Of a DNA stretch of 39,453 nt, positions 26,547 through 35,798 are shown piece by piece. Under the pieces are notes generated by a model, which did no database searches, was not told where the DNA came from, and was given only the letters and a program-made list of their open reading frames with translations. The position numbers were made by a program, and so were the translations under genes. Numbering within the stretch: the first letter of the stretch is position 1; each line of letters opens with the position of its first letter. Origin of the DNA: CAYUNA01 sp047629355 (GTDB taxonomy: Bacteria; Bacteroidota; Bacteroidia; Chitinophagales; Saprospiraceae); assembly GCA_047629355.1 (NCBI GenBank), contig JBLHWU010000022.1:1-39453 (forward strand), read 5' to 3'.

Positions 26547-27209
26547 TTACAAATTAGTATCCAATTTCAAGCCGCCTTGGTAAAATTTCCACGCCGCAAG
26601 TGCCATGAAAATGTGCGCAATATCTAAATGATTGAAATAAGTATGCAACGAAACTTCTGTGATAAAAATGATATAAGCAACCACCGCCCAAGCGACACCG
26701 ATTAAAATTTGATAGCTGGATTGACTCTTCGTTTTTTGATAAAGGAAAATTTGTAAGGGTAGCACAACGATTAAAACAGCTACTGCAGAATGCACGCCAA
26801 CGTAGATAAAATCAAGGGTGTACAAAACAATAATCGTAAAAATGATAACTTCTATGATATTTAGTATTTTAAAAATACTTGACGTTCTAGGTTTTAATAA
26901 AGTACTTGCTTGTAAAATGCTTGCGCGTTCTAAGAATAGAAGAGAATACATGCCAAATAACCAACTGGGTAACTTCCAAATAAAACTAACGGTGTGTTGA
27001 AAACCATGTCCTAAAAGTCCACCAAAGAAGGTCGATAAACTCATCATCAAGAGGTAATATTTGATGTACCAACCGATTTTACCGCCAGTTTTTCGCTGAT
27101 TTAATTGATAGTAGCCATAAAAACAAACGCCTGCCACAAGTATGTCCGTTGCGGTGGTCATGGGTTCAGAAATTTGAAAACCATTGATGAAAATTGGTGG
27201 TTGCTGCAT
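26547..27209 (-). CDS. Hypothetical polytopic membrane protein
   Basis: A 220-residue protein with six or seven hydrophobic helices (TDILVAGVCFYGYYQL, WYIKYYLLMMSLSTFFGGLLGHGFQH, LPSWLFGMYSLLFLERASIL, ILNIIEVIIFTIIVLYTLDFIYVGVHSAVAVLIVVLPLQIF, ILIGVAWAVVAYIIFITEV). Conserved-looking polar residues in membrane segments include GHGFQH and the Glu of FLERAS, plus TYFNHLDIAHIFMALAAWKFYQGG at the end. I do not recognise the family with certainty; the His-containing first and last segments resemble small ceramidase/hemolysin-III-like membrane proteins only loosely. Divergent from the Omp85-like gene. Confidence 0.75.
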   Translation of the reverse strand: MQQPPIFINGFQISEPMTTATDILVAGVCFYGYYQLNQRKTGGKIGWYIKYYLLMMSLSTFFGGLLGHGFQHTVSFIWKLPSWLFGMYSLLFLERASILQASTLLKPRTSSIFKILNIIEVIIFTIIVLYTLDFIYVGVHSAVAVLIVVLPLQIFLYQKTKSQSSYQILIGVAWAVVAYIIFITEVSLHTYFNHLDIAHIFMALAAWKFYQGGLKLDTNL

Positions 27210-27294
27210 ATTTTAATGGATGAAATGGTTGGGTGCTGAGAGTATTTGTTTTGGAAAATGTAATTTCGCGTTCGATATTTTGAAAACGACGTTC

Positions 27295-28746
27295 ATGCAA
27301 AAACAGTTTTTTAAAAAAAGTCTGGTTCTTCTAAAAAGTAATTTGAGGCGTAAAGTTCAAATAGTGCTTATTGGGTTGTTGAGTCTTTCGACTTTCTTGA
27401 CGGCGCAGTCAGACTATATTACCATTCAAAAAATTGAAGTTACCGGTAACAAAAAAACGAAGGAAAATGTCATTATTCGGGAGTTAGATTTTAGTATTGG
27501 CGATACCATCCATTTAAATAATATACCCGTTCGAACGGCAAAGAATCAAGCTTTATTGATGAATACAAGCCTGTTCACTTCTGTAAAAACGAATATCAAG
27601 AACTGGAATACAGAAACCAATGCGGTGACAATCGTTGTTGAAGTATCGGAATTTTGGTTCATTTATCCATTTCCAATTATAGAATTGAACGACCGGAACT
27701 TCAATGAATGGTGGCAAACTTACAATCATTCTCTTAAGCGAGTCAACATCGGTGTTCGGTTTTATCACATCAATCTGACGGGACGAAATGACCGATTGGA
27801 AGTGCTAACGCAATTTGGGTTTACCCAAAAATATGAAATAGGCTATGATCGGCCAGGCATCAATAAAAAGCAGACTTTGGGTGTCTTTACCAACGTCTTA
27901 TATTCTCAAAATAAGGAATTATCGTATAATGTCAAAAATGATACACTGGAGTTTTTTCGTGACCCTGACGAGGTTTTATTGCGGCGGATTCGAGGTGGTT
28001 TTGGAATGAAATATCGACCCAGTTTATATACTTCTTATAAAGGTGTTTTAAATTATCATCATAATATTATCAATGAAAAAGTGTCGCAGGAATTAAATCC
28101 TGATTTTTTTAAAGAAGGCTTGAAACAACGCTATTTTTCTTTAAATTTCAGCGTCGATTTGGACAAACGAGATATTCGTCCCTATCCGATGAATGGGCAT
28201 CAGGTCATTTTTTCTATTGAAAAACAAGGAATTGGTTTATTCAAAGAATTCAATGCTGGACACGCCTATTTGACGTTGAAAAAATACATTTCAATTAGCA
28301 AAAAATGGAGTACGGAACTGATTGGGAAAGGACAACTGGGCTTGATACGGTCACAGCAGCCATTTTACAATTATCTGGGTTTGGGTTATGAAATCGATTT
28401 TATTAGGGGTTATGAACTTTATGTTATCAACGGTTTGGATTACGCTTACGCAAAAACGAGGCTTCGCTTTGAATTGTTTAATTTTATTTTTGATTGGAGG
28501 GAAATGATGCCAATTCGCCAGTTTAAAAGCATGCCTATTAAATGGTATTTGAGTTTCAATAGTGATTTTGGTTACGTGAATGACCCCTTTTTTAGCGAAA
28601 ACAATAGTTTGCGCAATCAACTACTTTGGGGTGGCGGTGTTGGATTAGATATTGTGGTGTTTTATGATAAGGTTTTTCAGATTGAATATTCGGTGAATCG
28701 ATTAGGAGAACGAGGCGTTTTTATCCATTGGAATCTTAATTTCTAA
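27295..28746 (+). CDS. Omp85-family outer membrane protein (POTRA plus barrel)
   Basis: A 483-residue protein counted from ATG at 27295; an ATG at 27220 is possible but leaves only 10 bp to the divergent gene. A signal-like segment (KVQIVLIGLLSLSTFLTAQ) is preceded by a long basic stretch. Residues about 46-115 form a single POTRA domain (ITIQKIEVTGNKKTKENVIIRELDFSIGD, LLMNTSLFTSVKTNI). The rest is a beta-barrel of the bacterial surface antigen (D15) type, ending in aromatic residues (VFIHWNLNF). It is shorter than BamA (one POTRA instead of five), so I infer a minor Omp85 member involved in outer membrane insertion or secretion, partner unknown. Confidence 0.85.
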   Translation: MQKQFFKKSLVLLKSNLRRKVQIVLIGLLSLSTFLTAQSDYITIQKIEVTGNKKTKENVIIRELDFSIGDTIHLNNIPVRTAKNQALLMNTSLFTSVKTNIKNWNTETNAVTIVVEVSEFWFIYPFPIIELNDRNFNEWWQTYNHSLKRVNIGVRFYHINLTGRNDRLEVLTQFGFTQKYEIGYDRPGINKKQTLGVFTNVLYSQNKELSYNVKNDTLEFFRDPDEVLLRRIRGGFGMKYRPSLYTSYKGVLNYHHNIINEKVSQELNPDFFKEGLKQRYFSLNFSVDLDKRDIRPYPMNGHQVIFSIEKQGIGLFKEFNAGHAYLTLKKYISISKKWSTELIGKGQLGLIRSQQPFYNYLGLGYEIDFIRGYELYVINGLDYAYAKTRLRFELFNFIFDWREMMPIRQFKSMPIKWYLSFNSDFGYVNDPFFSENNSLRNQLLWGGGVGLDIVVFYDKVFQIEYSVNRLGERGVFIHWNLNF

Positions 28747-28787
28747 TGAAGAATTGTAATTGATTCTTTTTTTTTAAGATAAACACA

Positions 28788-29151
28788 ATGATAAAAACAG
28801 AAAACTACTTATTGTTAAAATTTTACAATTTTTCCATTAGAATTGTGAAGGCATTTCGATATTTAAATAAAGAGAAGCGAGAGTTTATACTTTCAAAACA
28901 ATTGATAAGAAGCGGAACGTTTATCGGTGCAAATAGTGAGGAAGCATAAGGGGGCAAAGTAAAAAAGATTTTTTTTTAAAATTTCAATCAGTTATAAAGA
29001 AGCAAAAGAAACCCATTATTGACTGAGATTGCTGCGAGATACAGATTTTTTAGAAGTAAAAATTGCCAATTCATTAATCAAAGATTGTGAAGAATTAAAT
29101 AAAATCTTAGCTGCCATTGTAAAGTCCTTAAAAGGCACATTAAAGAACTGA
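28788..29151 (+). pseudogene. Broken four-helix-bundle (23S rRNA intervening-sequence type) gene
   Basis: Translation from ATG 28788 reads MIKTENYLLLKFYNFSIRIVKAF through LIRSGTFIGANSEEA and then TAA. The family's next residues continue in another frame (QSKKDF), and after a further shift a third frame reads YKEAKETHY-stop-LRLLRDTDFLE, IANSLIKDCEELNKILAAIVKSLKG to a TGA at 29151. The in-frame stop sits where the family has Trp (TGA for TGG). Together this is a full-length relative of the small helical proteins often encoded inside 23S rRNA intervening sequences and scattered in Bacteroidota, but with two stops and at least one frameshift. Clearly inactive. Confidence 0.85.
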
Positions 29152-29207
29152 GAATAGCGTTACCGCCCATTTTTAATTTTTAATTCTTCATTCTTAATTA
29201 AAAAACC

Positions 29208-30092
29208 ATGAGAGTAGTCATTTATTCAAAAATATTAAAAGACCAGGACATTCCTTTTGTCCAAGACCTGTTTAATGTATTGCATAAAAAGGGGATTGCG
29301 GCGTATGTTTACGAACCGTATTTGAAGGCGATGCAAGGGAAGATTGAATTTCAAAGCAACGTTGGTAGTTTTGAAGGGTACTTGGATTTTAAAGCAAGGA
29401 AATTTGATTTTGTGATAACATTGGGCGGTGACGGAACAATTTTATCGGCGGCGACTTTTGTGAAAGATACGAATGTACCTGTTTTAGGAATTAATTTGGG
29501 ACGATTGGGCTTTTTGGCGAGTATTGAGAAAACGAGAATTGAATACGCGATTGACCTCTTGATGGAAGGCCGTTTTCTGATAGAAGAACGAAGTCTTTTG
29601 TATTTAGAATCCAGTGAATCCTTGTTTGGTGGCGATAATTTTGCCTTGAATGATTTTACGATTTTAAAACGGGATACGTCCTCGATGATTAGCATTCATA
29701 CTTATATTAATGGGGCTTACCTGAATACCTATTGGGCGGATGGTGTTATATTAGCGACGCCGACAGGTTCGACGGGCTATTCGCTGAGTTGTGGTGGACC
29801 GATTATTTTTCCAAATTCTGGGAATTTTGTTTTGACGCCCGTTGCACCTCATAATTTAAACATACGCCCGGTTGTAATTTCCGATGAATCCGTAGTCAGT
29901 TTTGAAATAGAAGGACGCGCCGAAAGTTTTCTTTGCACCTTGGATTCTCGGCATGAATTGATTACCTCTGGTTTTAATTTAGCCATCAGAAAAGCCGACT
30001 TTTCAATGAAATTAGTCCAACTGCAAGGACACGGCTTCATGAAAACAATTAGAAATAAACTCGCTTGGGGTGCAGATAAACGCAACCACTGA
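29208..30092 (+). CDS. nadK: NAD kinase
   Basis: A 294-residue enzyme phosphorylating NAD to NADP. The catalytic motif GGDGT is at residues 73-77 (Asp75), followed by VPVLGINLGRLGFLASI; the NE/D motif appears as ALNDFTILKRD, and the conserved glycine-rich ATPTGSTGYSLSCGGPI binds the substrate. Starts MRVVIYSKILKDQDI; length is normal for the family. It lies downstream of the broken four-helix-bundle gene with a repeat-like AT segment before the ATG; cytoplasmic. Confidence 0.97.
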   Translation: MRVVIYSKILKDQDIPFVQDLFNVLHKKGIAAYVYEPYLKAMQGKIEFQSNVGSFEGYLDFKARKFDFVITLGGDGTILSAATFVKDTNVPVLGINLGRLGFLASIEKTRIEYAIDLLMEGRFLIEERSLLYLESSESLFGGDNFALNDFTILKRDTSSMISIHTYINGAYLNTYWADGVILATPTGSTGYSLSCGGPIIFPNSGNFVLTPVAPHNLNIRPVVISDESVVSFEIEGRAESFLCTLDSRHELITSGFNLAIRKADFSMKLVQLQGHGFMKTIRNKLAWGADKRNH

Positions 30093-30187
30093 ACAATTAA
30101 CAATTAACAATTAACAATTAACAATGTGCAATGTGGAATGAAAAATGAACAATTTTTTACACGAGTACCATTAATTGTTCATTGTTT
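30093..30187. repeat. AACAATT tandem and inverted repeat
   Basis: The 7-bp unit AACAATT is repeated four to five times (30093-30125), and the inverse ATTAATTGTTCATTGTTT occurs at 30170-30187, so the region can fold back. It separates the convergent nadK and M48-like genes and could end both transcripts. Confidence 0.75.
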
Positions 30188-30999
30188 CAAGGTAGTTGTT
30201 CGGTTTTGAATTTTTGGTACATTTCTTCATTTCTTACACCACCCAAATCGCAGTCAGCTGCGAACCTTCCGACTTCTTGAATGCGCATATCGCTGTTAGC
30301 AGAACGGTATTCTAACCAGTGAAAAGTTTCTGTGGTTTCTTCACCAATCAAAATAATTTCTCGGATGCCTAAGGGGTCATATAAAAAAGGACAGAGTACT
30401 GTAATTGCGAACGAATCGGCTTCCATCACGGCGGTTTCCGAGTATTCCATTGTAGGCAATGCTGTGGCAATATCAACGGCAGCGGGCACATCTCTACCCA
30501 AGGTCAAATCACCTAAGTCGAAGCAATTAATGACCTCTTGTTCTTTGATAGTTAAGGCAATTAATTGAGAATTGGCATAGTACAATTCGTGAGCGATAAT
30601 GCTTAACAATTGATGTTCGGCATCTAAAAACTTGAGCAATCCAGTGTAAACGTAAAACTCGCCACCTGGTACAAAAAATGCAGTGCGCATGGAATCATCG
30701 TGGAGTATATTCAAATGCCAATTGTAGTTGACGACGTTTGCACCGATGGGTTGGGTATTGACCATAGAACGAAACAACAGCTCAACATATTCATAAGCTT
30801 CGGGATAATTCGTTTCCGATAAAACGGGGAAATTGACGGAATCATCTTTAATGTGAAAATCAACCGCTTCGCCAATCAAGACTTGGTGTGCTGGTTTAAA
30901 AATTTCAGGACAAAATTCAACGACGAGATTGGCTTCCTTTTTTTTACAAGAAAATACCAATAGGAAAACGCCCACAACGAAAAGGGTTCTAAATAACAT
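30187..30999 (-). CDS. M48-like metallopeptidase lipoprotein with degenerate zinc motif
   Basis: A 270-residue lipoprotein (MLFRTLFVVGVFLLVFSC, lipidated Cys18; ATG at 30999 chosen because it starts the signal). The segment NYNWHLNILHDDSMRTAFFVPGGEFYVYTGLL is the usual lead-in to an M48 active site, and the following IIAHELYYANSQL aligns with HExxH, but the second His is Tyr141 (HELYY). The downstream Glu ligand region is kept (VMEADSFAITVL, ExxxD type). The Tyr codon TAT differs from a His codon CAT by a single base (plus-strand 30579). Either a non-catalytic relative, or a recent loss-of-function change, or a sequencing error. Outer-membrane or periplasmic location is inferred. Confidence 0.8.
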   Translation of the reverse strand: MLFRTLFVVGVFLLVFSCKKKEANLVVEFCPEIFKPAHQVLIGEAVDFHIKDDSVNFPVLSETNYPEAYEYVELLFRSMVNTQPIGANVVNYNWHLNILHDDSMRTAFFVPGGEFYVYTGLLKFLDAEHQLLSIIAHELYYANSQLIALTIKEQEVINCFDLGDLTLGRDVPAAVDIATALPTMEYSETAVMEADSFAITVLCPFLYDPLGIREIILIGEETTETFHWLEYRSANSDMRIQEVGRFAADCDLGGVRNEEMYQKFKTEQLP

Positions 31000-31284
31000 T
31001 ATTATTGTTGTTTGTGACAACTCGTTTGGGAGGGAAAATGGACGGTTGACGATGAACGACCCTTGGAGGATGGGTTACGTTTGATTTATTTAGGAGGGAG
31101 AACTAAGTAAAATAGAGTGCAAAAAATGTACCAGATGAGGTTCTTTTGGAAATTTAAAAGTGGAAATGGTTTTTTGTAACATTGAGTGTTAGTAAATCTT
31201 AAGTTTTGAAAAAATAAAAATGTAAATTGCAATCAAAAATAGCCTACAAGTTATTTTTGATTTCAATTTACATTTTAATAAATT
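31000..31284. other. Gap between M48-like and M4 genes
   Basis: No gene. It holds the hairpin that ends the M4 gene (31217-31276) and the presumed promoter of the M48-like gene, of which no convincing box was found. Confidence 0.35.
31217..31276 (-). terminator. Long hairpin after the M4 protease gene
   Basis: Two 25-base arms (31217-31241 and 31252-31276) pair with one mismatch around a 10-base loop, 8 bp beyond the M4 stop codon. The stem is AT-rich with T-rich flanks, so it may terminate transcription in both directions. Confidence 0.7.
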
Positions 31285-34200
31285 TTAAAACTTACTAATC
31301 TTCATCGTTTCACTCACGTCGTCCTTCGTCATTTTTAAAAAAAAAGTACCGTTATTTAAGGTTGATAAGTTTAAATTTTCCGTATTTTGACCAGGATTCA
31401 CCTTCATTTTTTGACTAAAAACACGCTTGCCAATCACATCGAAAATTTCAATTGAAACCTCACTTGCGTTCGCTGCATCGAGGTCAATTTTTAAATTATC
31501 ATCAAATGGATTTGGATAAACATTGAATTGTTCGCTATTTAAAAGAAAGTCATTCGTACCAACTAAACTACGCTCACCGTCGGCAAACCAAACGCCCCAT
31601 TTTCCATTATCAAGAAAAGGTTCAACGATACCAGTGCCACTGATTTTATTGTCTGCCAAATTCACAAAAGACAACAATTGGTCATCAAAAAAGCCTGAAA
31701 CATCATCAAAAACGATTCGGTCATCAGCAACGGAATAGTTGGCATAACCCAGTTGCGTATGGTCGTAAATCGTTCCTGTTTCACCCGTTTCGGTATTCAC
31801 GCCTAAAATTGCGTAGTCATCATTGAAGTTGTCAATGTAATCTAAAGCGATGATGTAGTCTGAGTTTTTAGAAAAGGTAGGATTTCCAACACTGGTATTT
31901 TCGGGTAAACCGCTGAATAATTTGCGCACGGTACCATCACCAAAGTTATTACTACTATTTTCAAAAACTTTGACGAAACCAATATCCCAGTAGTCAATAT
32001 TCTGTCCATTGGCATTTTCGATAAAGTTATAAGCATCGTATAAAATCCATTCGCCAGTGAAGTCAAACTCAATAAAATCCGCGTATTGAACTTCATTTGT
32101 TGTTTGTCCACCGCTACCCGTTGTCGGGGTGTAGAGGGTGAATTCAGAATTAATGCCGCCATTCGCTAAGTCAAAAACAATAATTCTTTTATCAAAATCA
32201 TCCGTTAAAGCGGCTAACTTTGTCCCATCTTTTGAGATAGCAGCATTTCGCCAAATTGTTTGGTCGCCTAAAATTTCTTCATTGGTATTACCTGTTGCCC
32301 AGTCAATAGTGATTTGTCTAATTTTTTTATCTGCATCGACAAAAACGATTACGGAGCCATCATCGGTAACGCTCGGCTTGCTGATAATCGAAGTCATAGA
32401 CAAAGGGTTTGCAATAGGCGCTGCATCAGGCGTAAATAGGAACAACTGACTCAATTCGTTATTCGATAATAAAATGTATTCTTCTCCAGTATTCATCCCG
32501 ATATCCGTCTGCGTTTGCGTACCTGCACCTTCTCCAATTCCAACCGCCGAAAGTGCATCTTTAGCTGCATTAACTTCTGTAGAAGTTGCGCCATGCAAGT
32601 CCGTTGCTGCTTGTATTACCGCGATACGAAGGTCAATAAATTTAGAAGATCTAACTAAATATTCAGTCAAGGCTCGATAATAAATTTGCTCGGCTTTATC
32701 CTTTCCAATCGCCGTCGCAAATAGATAATACGCCCGATTGGTAATGCCGCTATTGATGTGCACACCACCATTATCTTGGCTGCCAGTGAATTGGTCATCA
32801 ACATTATCTGGCTGGTAGCCTGCGTCACTTAGGCTATTGCCACCGTTGTTTGGATTTTGTAAATCTCGCAAAGCACCTGAACTAAAAATACCGGTATTCA
32901 CAATGTCTTCTCCCAACTGCCAATTATCACGGTCAATCATTGCCCCAAAAATATCAGCAAATGACTCATTCAATGCACCTGATTCACCTTGATATTCCAA
33001 ATTGGCAGCCGTTTGAATCACGCCGTGAGACATTTCATGCCCTGCAACATCCAATGCTTTTGACAAAGGAGAAGTAAATGCTTGGTCGCCATTTCCATAA
33101 AACATCGCTGAACCACTCCAGAAAGCATTATCCATATCGCTACCATTTTCATCCGCTACATCGACTAAGGAAATGATGTTACCACCTTGTCCATTGATGG
33201 AATTTCTTCCAAAAGTATTGGCAAAATATTCGTATGCTTTTCCACCATTATAATGCGCAGAAACAGCACTTGGATTGTTGAAAATATTGTTATTGGAAGT
33301 CACATGAATCGCGGCAAAATTGTTATTTGACGGAGAAGTATTTTGTGCGTCAATCGTCCAAATACTGCCCACTGGTTCGTCAGGCATGTTGGATTGCGTT
33401 GGGTTAAACATGCTTCGCGAGCCGTCAATCATAAAGAAAGTATTGCTAACTTCATAGGTATTGATGGTACGGTTGATACCAAAAAGGTCGCTGGCATTGG
33501 TAACTGCTGGGCCGTCAGGAGGGAGATTATTTAGTATAGAAATAGTCGTTTCTTTAGTTGATTTCTTATGGTCATTTTCGCAGGTATGGTGATGGTGTAA
33601 GTCTCCACCAAATTTACAAATGTGACTAAACTGGTGTAAAATTTCACCCGTATGTGCATCCACAAAATATGACCATCGTGCTGCGATATTAGGAATGACG
33701 GTAAAATGCCAAACTAAATGTTCCCGATTGATGTCTCGATTTTGGTGATAAATAACCAATTCTGATTCAACTTGCTCGCCATCCAATAATATTTTTTCAA
33801 AATCAGATAGTTCTTTGAATGTTGTTGACAATGCTAAGTTATCTGTAGCGATGCGCTGTGCACCTTCTTTTGAAACGGTTGGAATCAAATTTTCTAAGGT
33901 TGGGGTAGGGTAGTAACGTCCGTTGAATAATTGAATATCGCCGTTTTGCTGATGCAATAAAATTTCAGAGCCATAGACTGGAATACCTGCCAATTGCTGC
34001 GTCATTCGTATGTGCGTCTGTCCCAAATTATCGGTCGAAATTTTAGAAATAACAAACTCCTCGCTCGGCATATGAATGCGCAAAGCCTCACCGACTGCTT
34101 CCAGATAACCAATGCTCTGCGCTGTCAAATCACCTTCGGGTAAACCATTGACTTTTCCTTCAATTACGATAGGCAAACCCGTATCCTTCGCCGCATGTAT

Positions 34201-34455
34201 TTTCAAATGCTGTTGACTACTGACTGGTTTTACCAAAGTGGAAAGTGTTTGATATTGCCGACTTTGTTGTGGAAATCCATTATTTTGACTCGCGGGAATA
34301 GAAGCGGGAACCTCTTTAATTTGCAAGTCTTCTAAGGTTAGCGGTGTCGTTCGGTCAGATTTTAGGTTTTCCAAATGTGGTTTGATTTGTTGACCAAAAA
34401 GTGCTGTGCTACCAAAAAGCAGCATTAAAATAAATATCGGTTTTTTATTAAACAT
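31285..34455 (-). CDS. Secreted M4 (thermolysin-like) metalloprotease with T9SS type A sorting domain
   Basis: A 1056-residue secreted protease. The ATG at 34455 begins the signal peptide MFNKKPIFILMLLFGSTALFG; the upstream open frame belongs to a repeat. Domain order: FTP propeptide (about residues 70-180), PepSY-type propeptide (about 195-290, ending WSYFVDAHTGEILHQF), M4 catalytic domain with HEMSH (near residue 471), the third ligand in NESFADIFG and the proton-donor His in DNGGVHINSG; then a ~250-residue WD/TolB-like beta region (VFVDADKKIRQITID, LAALTDDFDKRIIVFDLANG); finally the sorting domain from FNVYPNPFDDNLKID to MKISKF. All catalytic residues are intact. Predicted to be exported, self-activated and released or anchored by the T9SS. 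Confidence 0.95.
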   Translation of the reverse strand: MFNKKPIFILMLLFGSTALFGQQIKPHLENLKSDRTTPLTLEDLQIKEVPASIPASQNNGFPQQSRQYQTLSTLVKPVSSQQHLKIHAAKDTGLPIVIEGKVNGLPEGDLTAQSIGYLEAVGEALRIHMPSEEFVISKISTDNLGQTHIRMTQQLAGIPVYGSEILLHQQNGDIQLFNGRYYPTPTLENLIPTVSKEGAQRIATDNLALSTTFKELSDFEKILLDGEQVESELVIYHQNRDINREHLVWHFTVIPNIAARWSYFVDAHTGEILHQFSHICKFGGDLHHHHTCENDHKKSTKETTISILNNLPPDGPAVTNASDLFGINRTINTYEVSNTFFMIDGSRSMFNPTQSNMPDEPVGSIWTIDAQNTSPSNNNFAAIHVTSNNNIFNNPSAVSAHYNGGKAYEYFANTFGRNSINGQGGNIISLVDVADENGSDMDNAFWSGSAMFYGNGDQAFTSPLSKALDVAGHEMSHGVIQTAANLEYQGESGALNESFADIFGAMIDRDNWQLGEDIVNTGIFSSGALRDLQNPNNGGNSLSDAGYQPDNVDDQFTGSQDNGGVHINSGITNRAYYLFATAIGKDKAEQIYYRALTEYLVRSSKFIDLRIAVIQAATDLHGATSTEVNAAKDALSAVGIGEGAGTQTQTDIGMNTGEEYILLSNNELSQLFLFTPDAAPIANPLSMTSIISKPSVTDDGSVIVFVDADKKIRQITIDWATGNTNEEILGDQTIWRNAAISKDGTKLAALTDDFDKRIIVFDLANGGINSEFTLYTPTTGSGGQTTNEVQYADFIEFDFTGEWILYDAYNFIENANGQNIDYWDIGFVKVFENSSNNFGDGTVRKLFSGLPENTSVGNPTFSKNSDYIIALDYIDNFNDDYAILGVNTETGETGTIYDHTQLGYANYSVADDRIVFDDVSGFFDDQLLSFVNLADNKISGTGIVEPFLDNGKWGVWFADGERSLVGTNDFLLNSEQFNVYPNPFDDNLKIDLDAANASEVSIEIFDVIGKRVFSQKMKVNPGQNTENLNLSTLNNGTFFLKMTKDDVSETMKISKF

Positions 34456-34490
34456 ATTGATTGATTTTTTTAATGAGTGAGCCTTCCTAA

Positions 34491-34651
34491 GTAACGGTAA
34501 AATAATAAGTCCGCCATCTGGCAACATTTATTTTGGTCTTAGTTTTTACTTTTGAAATAGGAGTTATCTCTACATAATGACTATTTCAAAAGTGGAAAAT
34601 AAGGGCAAAAGAAATACTTGATAGATGGCGGAGTTATTTTTTTACCGTTCC
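34491..34651. repeat. ~160-bp covarying palindromic element, copy 3
   Basis: 161 bp. Outer arms GGTAAAATAATAAGTCCGCC and its near-complement (ending TTTACC, 34641-34646) differ entirely from copies 1 and 2, yet the layout is the same: outer stem, a CTTAGTTTTT segment, an inner hairpin (GAAATAG with CTATTTC) around TTATCTCTACATAATGA, then GTGGAAAATAAGGGCAAAA. In copy 1 the inner stem ends TGC/GCA instead of TAG/CTA, again a paired change. It sits upstream of the M4 gene. Confidence 0.8.
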
Positions 34652-34849
34652 TAAGTTGACTCAATTTTCCAAATCGCGTTTGTTGAATCCGTAAGTACCT
34701 CGATATAAATAATCGAAAAAAAAGATATTTTCAGACGAGTATTTATTAAAGGGTAACAAGTCTATTGTGTAGGGGTACTTGCTTATGATATATAATATAG
34801 TGTCGAAAGTTAAGTTCGTTCCAGGTGCTCTATCGCAAGCCGTAAAAAA
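34652..34849. other. Insertion-sequence relic upstream of the M4 gene
   Basis: The sequence TAAGTACCTCGATATAAA (from 34690) matches the inner arm of the element at 9594-9852 with one change over 25 bases, and 34751-34764 (GGGTAACAAGTCTA) matches 357-370 near the IS630-like gene with one change. No reading frame is preserved. A decayed mobile element is inferred. Confidence 0.45.
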
Positions 34850-35377
34850 TTACCAACCCGTCACTTCTTTATCCTTCTCTTTTTCCTTCTTTTCTTTTTC
34901 TTTCGCAATTTTATCCTCATTTACTTTAGACGGTTTTTCAAGGACTTTTCTATCTTTCATCAAGCCGCGCACAGATTTATAAAATTCTAAAAGATCTTTC
35001 CGAATATTGTAATCTGCTGCCCCCCAAGTGATGCCATGAGAAATGTCAGCATTGGTGAACCGCATGAAATAATACAAATTACCTGGTTGGTCAATGTCCA
35101 ATTGTTGGAGACGCAAGCCCTTGAATTTTTCGTAACATTCTTTGGCTTCTCTCTTTTTGATACCTTTCAATTCAGTGGTATCACCAGGTGTGTTGTGTTT
35201 AAAAATTTGACCATTTTCTAAAAGTGTAAACCCTGTTTCAATACCAGCAAAACCGCCGCCGTCACCTAAAGAAATAGTATTCTCAGGTGGATTCATTAAG
35301 GAGTATTTTGTGGTTTTACAACTGGTCATCATAAGCGTTAAAAAAGTAGCTGCGAGTGCTAAGTATTTGAGAATCAT
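34850..35377 (-). CDS. Hypothetical lipoprotein with charged C-terminal tail
   Basis: A 175-residue lipoprotein: MILKYLALAATFLTLMMTSC, lipidated Cys20. The mature domain (ISLGDGGGFAGIETGFTLLENGQIFKHN, ELKGIKKREAKECYEKFKGL, GNLYYFMRFTNADISHGITWG) looks like a compact alpha/beta fold; the pattern 'GGGFAG...YTLLENGQIFK' is seen in short Bacteroidota lipoproteins of unknown role. The last 30 residues are almost only K, E and D (IAKEKEKKEKEKDKE), predicted disordered or helical. No function proposed. Confidence 0.8.
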   Translation of the reverse strand: MILKYLALAATFLTLMMTSCKTTKYSLMNPPENTISLGDGGGFAGIETGFTLLENGQIFKHNTPGDTTELKGIKKREAKECYEKFKGLRLQQLDIDQPGNLYYFMRFTNADISHGITWGAADYNIRKDLLEFYKSVRGLMKDRKVLEKPSKVNEDKIAKEKEKKEKEKDKEVTGW

Positions 35378-35798
35378 ATTAAAAGATATTAGACAATTTA
35401 AATTAGATAATTGTTCAGTGAAAAAATAGATGCCTTAAGTTGGAGGATAAGTGAAGGCAATCTTTGTCATTGAGACGCAATTTAGCACTAAAGATACAGT
35501 TTTTCAAAAGGAAAGGTAAAGTTGTTAATTAAGAGAAATCGGAAGACAAATTGTTTCACTGTCAAGGATCAGAAAAATCAGCGATATAAAAGAGTTAGCG
35601 GTCTGACATTTGTCTTCTAAATAGTTGTTAAACAAAGTTAAAAAATTCATAAAAACATATGTATGGTAGCATTAAATCGGTTAGATGCTTAATTTTGGAA
35701 TGCTAATAGCAATAAAGATTACATTGGTTTTTCTTTCCTCGTTATCGAAATTGCTAATGTCAAAATATATATTTAACAAACTTAAAATTTCTAGTCGC
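35378..35798. other. Divergent promoter region
   Basis: No gene. For the lipoprotein (minus) TATCTTTA occurs at 35496-35489, with TTTA at the -33 distance. For the Cys-rich protein (plus) TACATTGG at about 35730-35737 is preceded 21-22 bases upstream by TTTG. Both are near-consensus Bacteroidota boxes. Upstream in-frame codons of the Cys-rich gene at 35685-35798 are regarded as leader. Confidence 0.4.

Noticed and set aside
28788..29151. Programmed recoding (TGA read as Trp) in the four-helix-bundle gene
   Set aside because: Another TAA stop and frameshifts are present in the same gene, and all other genes here use TGA as a stop.
30093..30125. CRISPR-like array from the AACAATT repeats
   Set aside because: Units are 7 bp and directly contiguous, with no spacers.
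34456..34527. Upstream start for the M4 protease
   Set aside because: The extra codons fall in the third palindromic element and would put 24 residues before the signal peptide.
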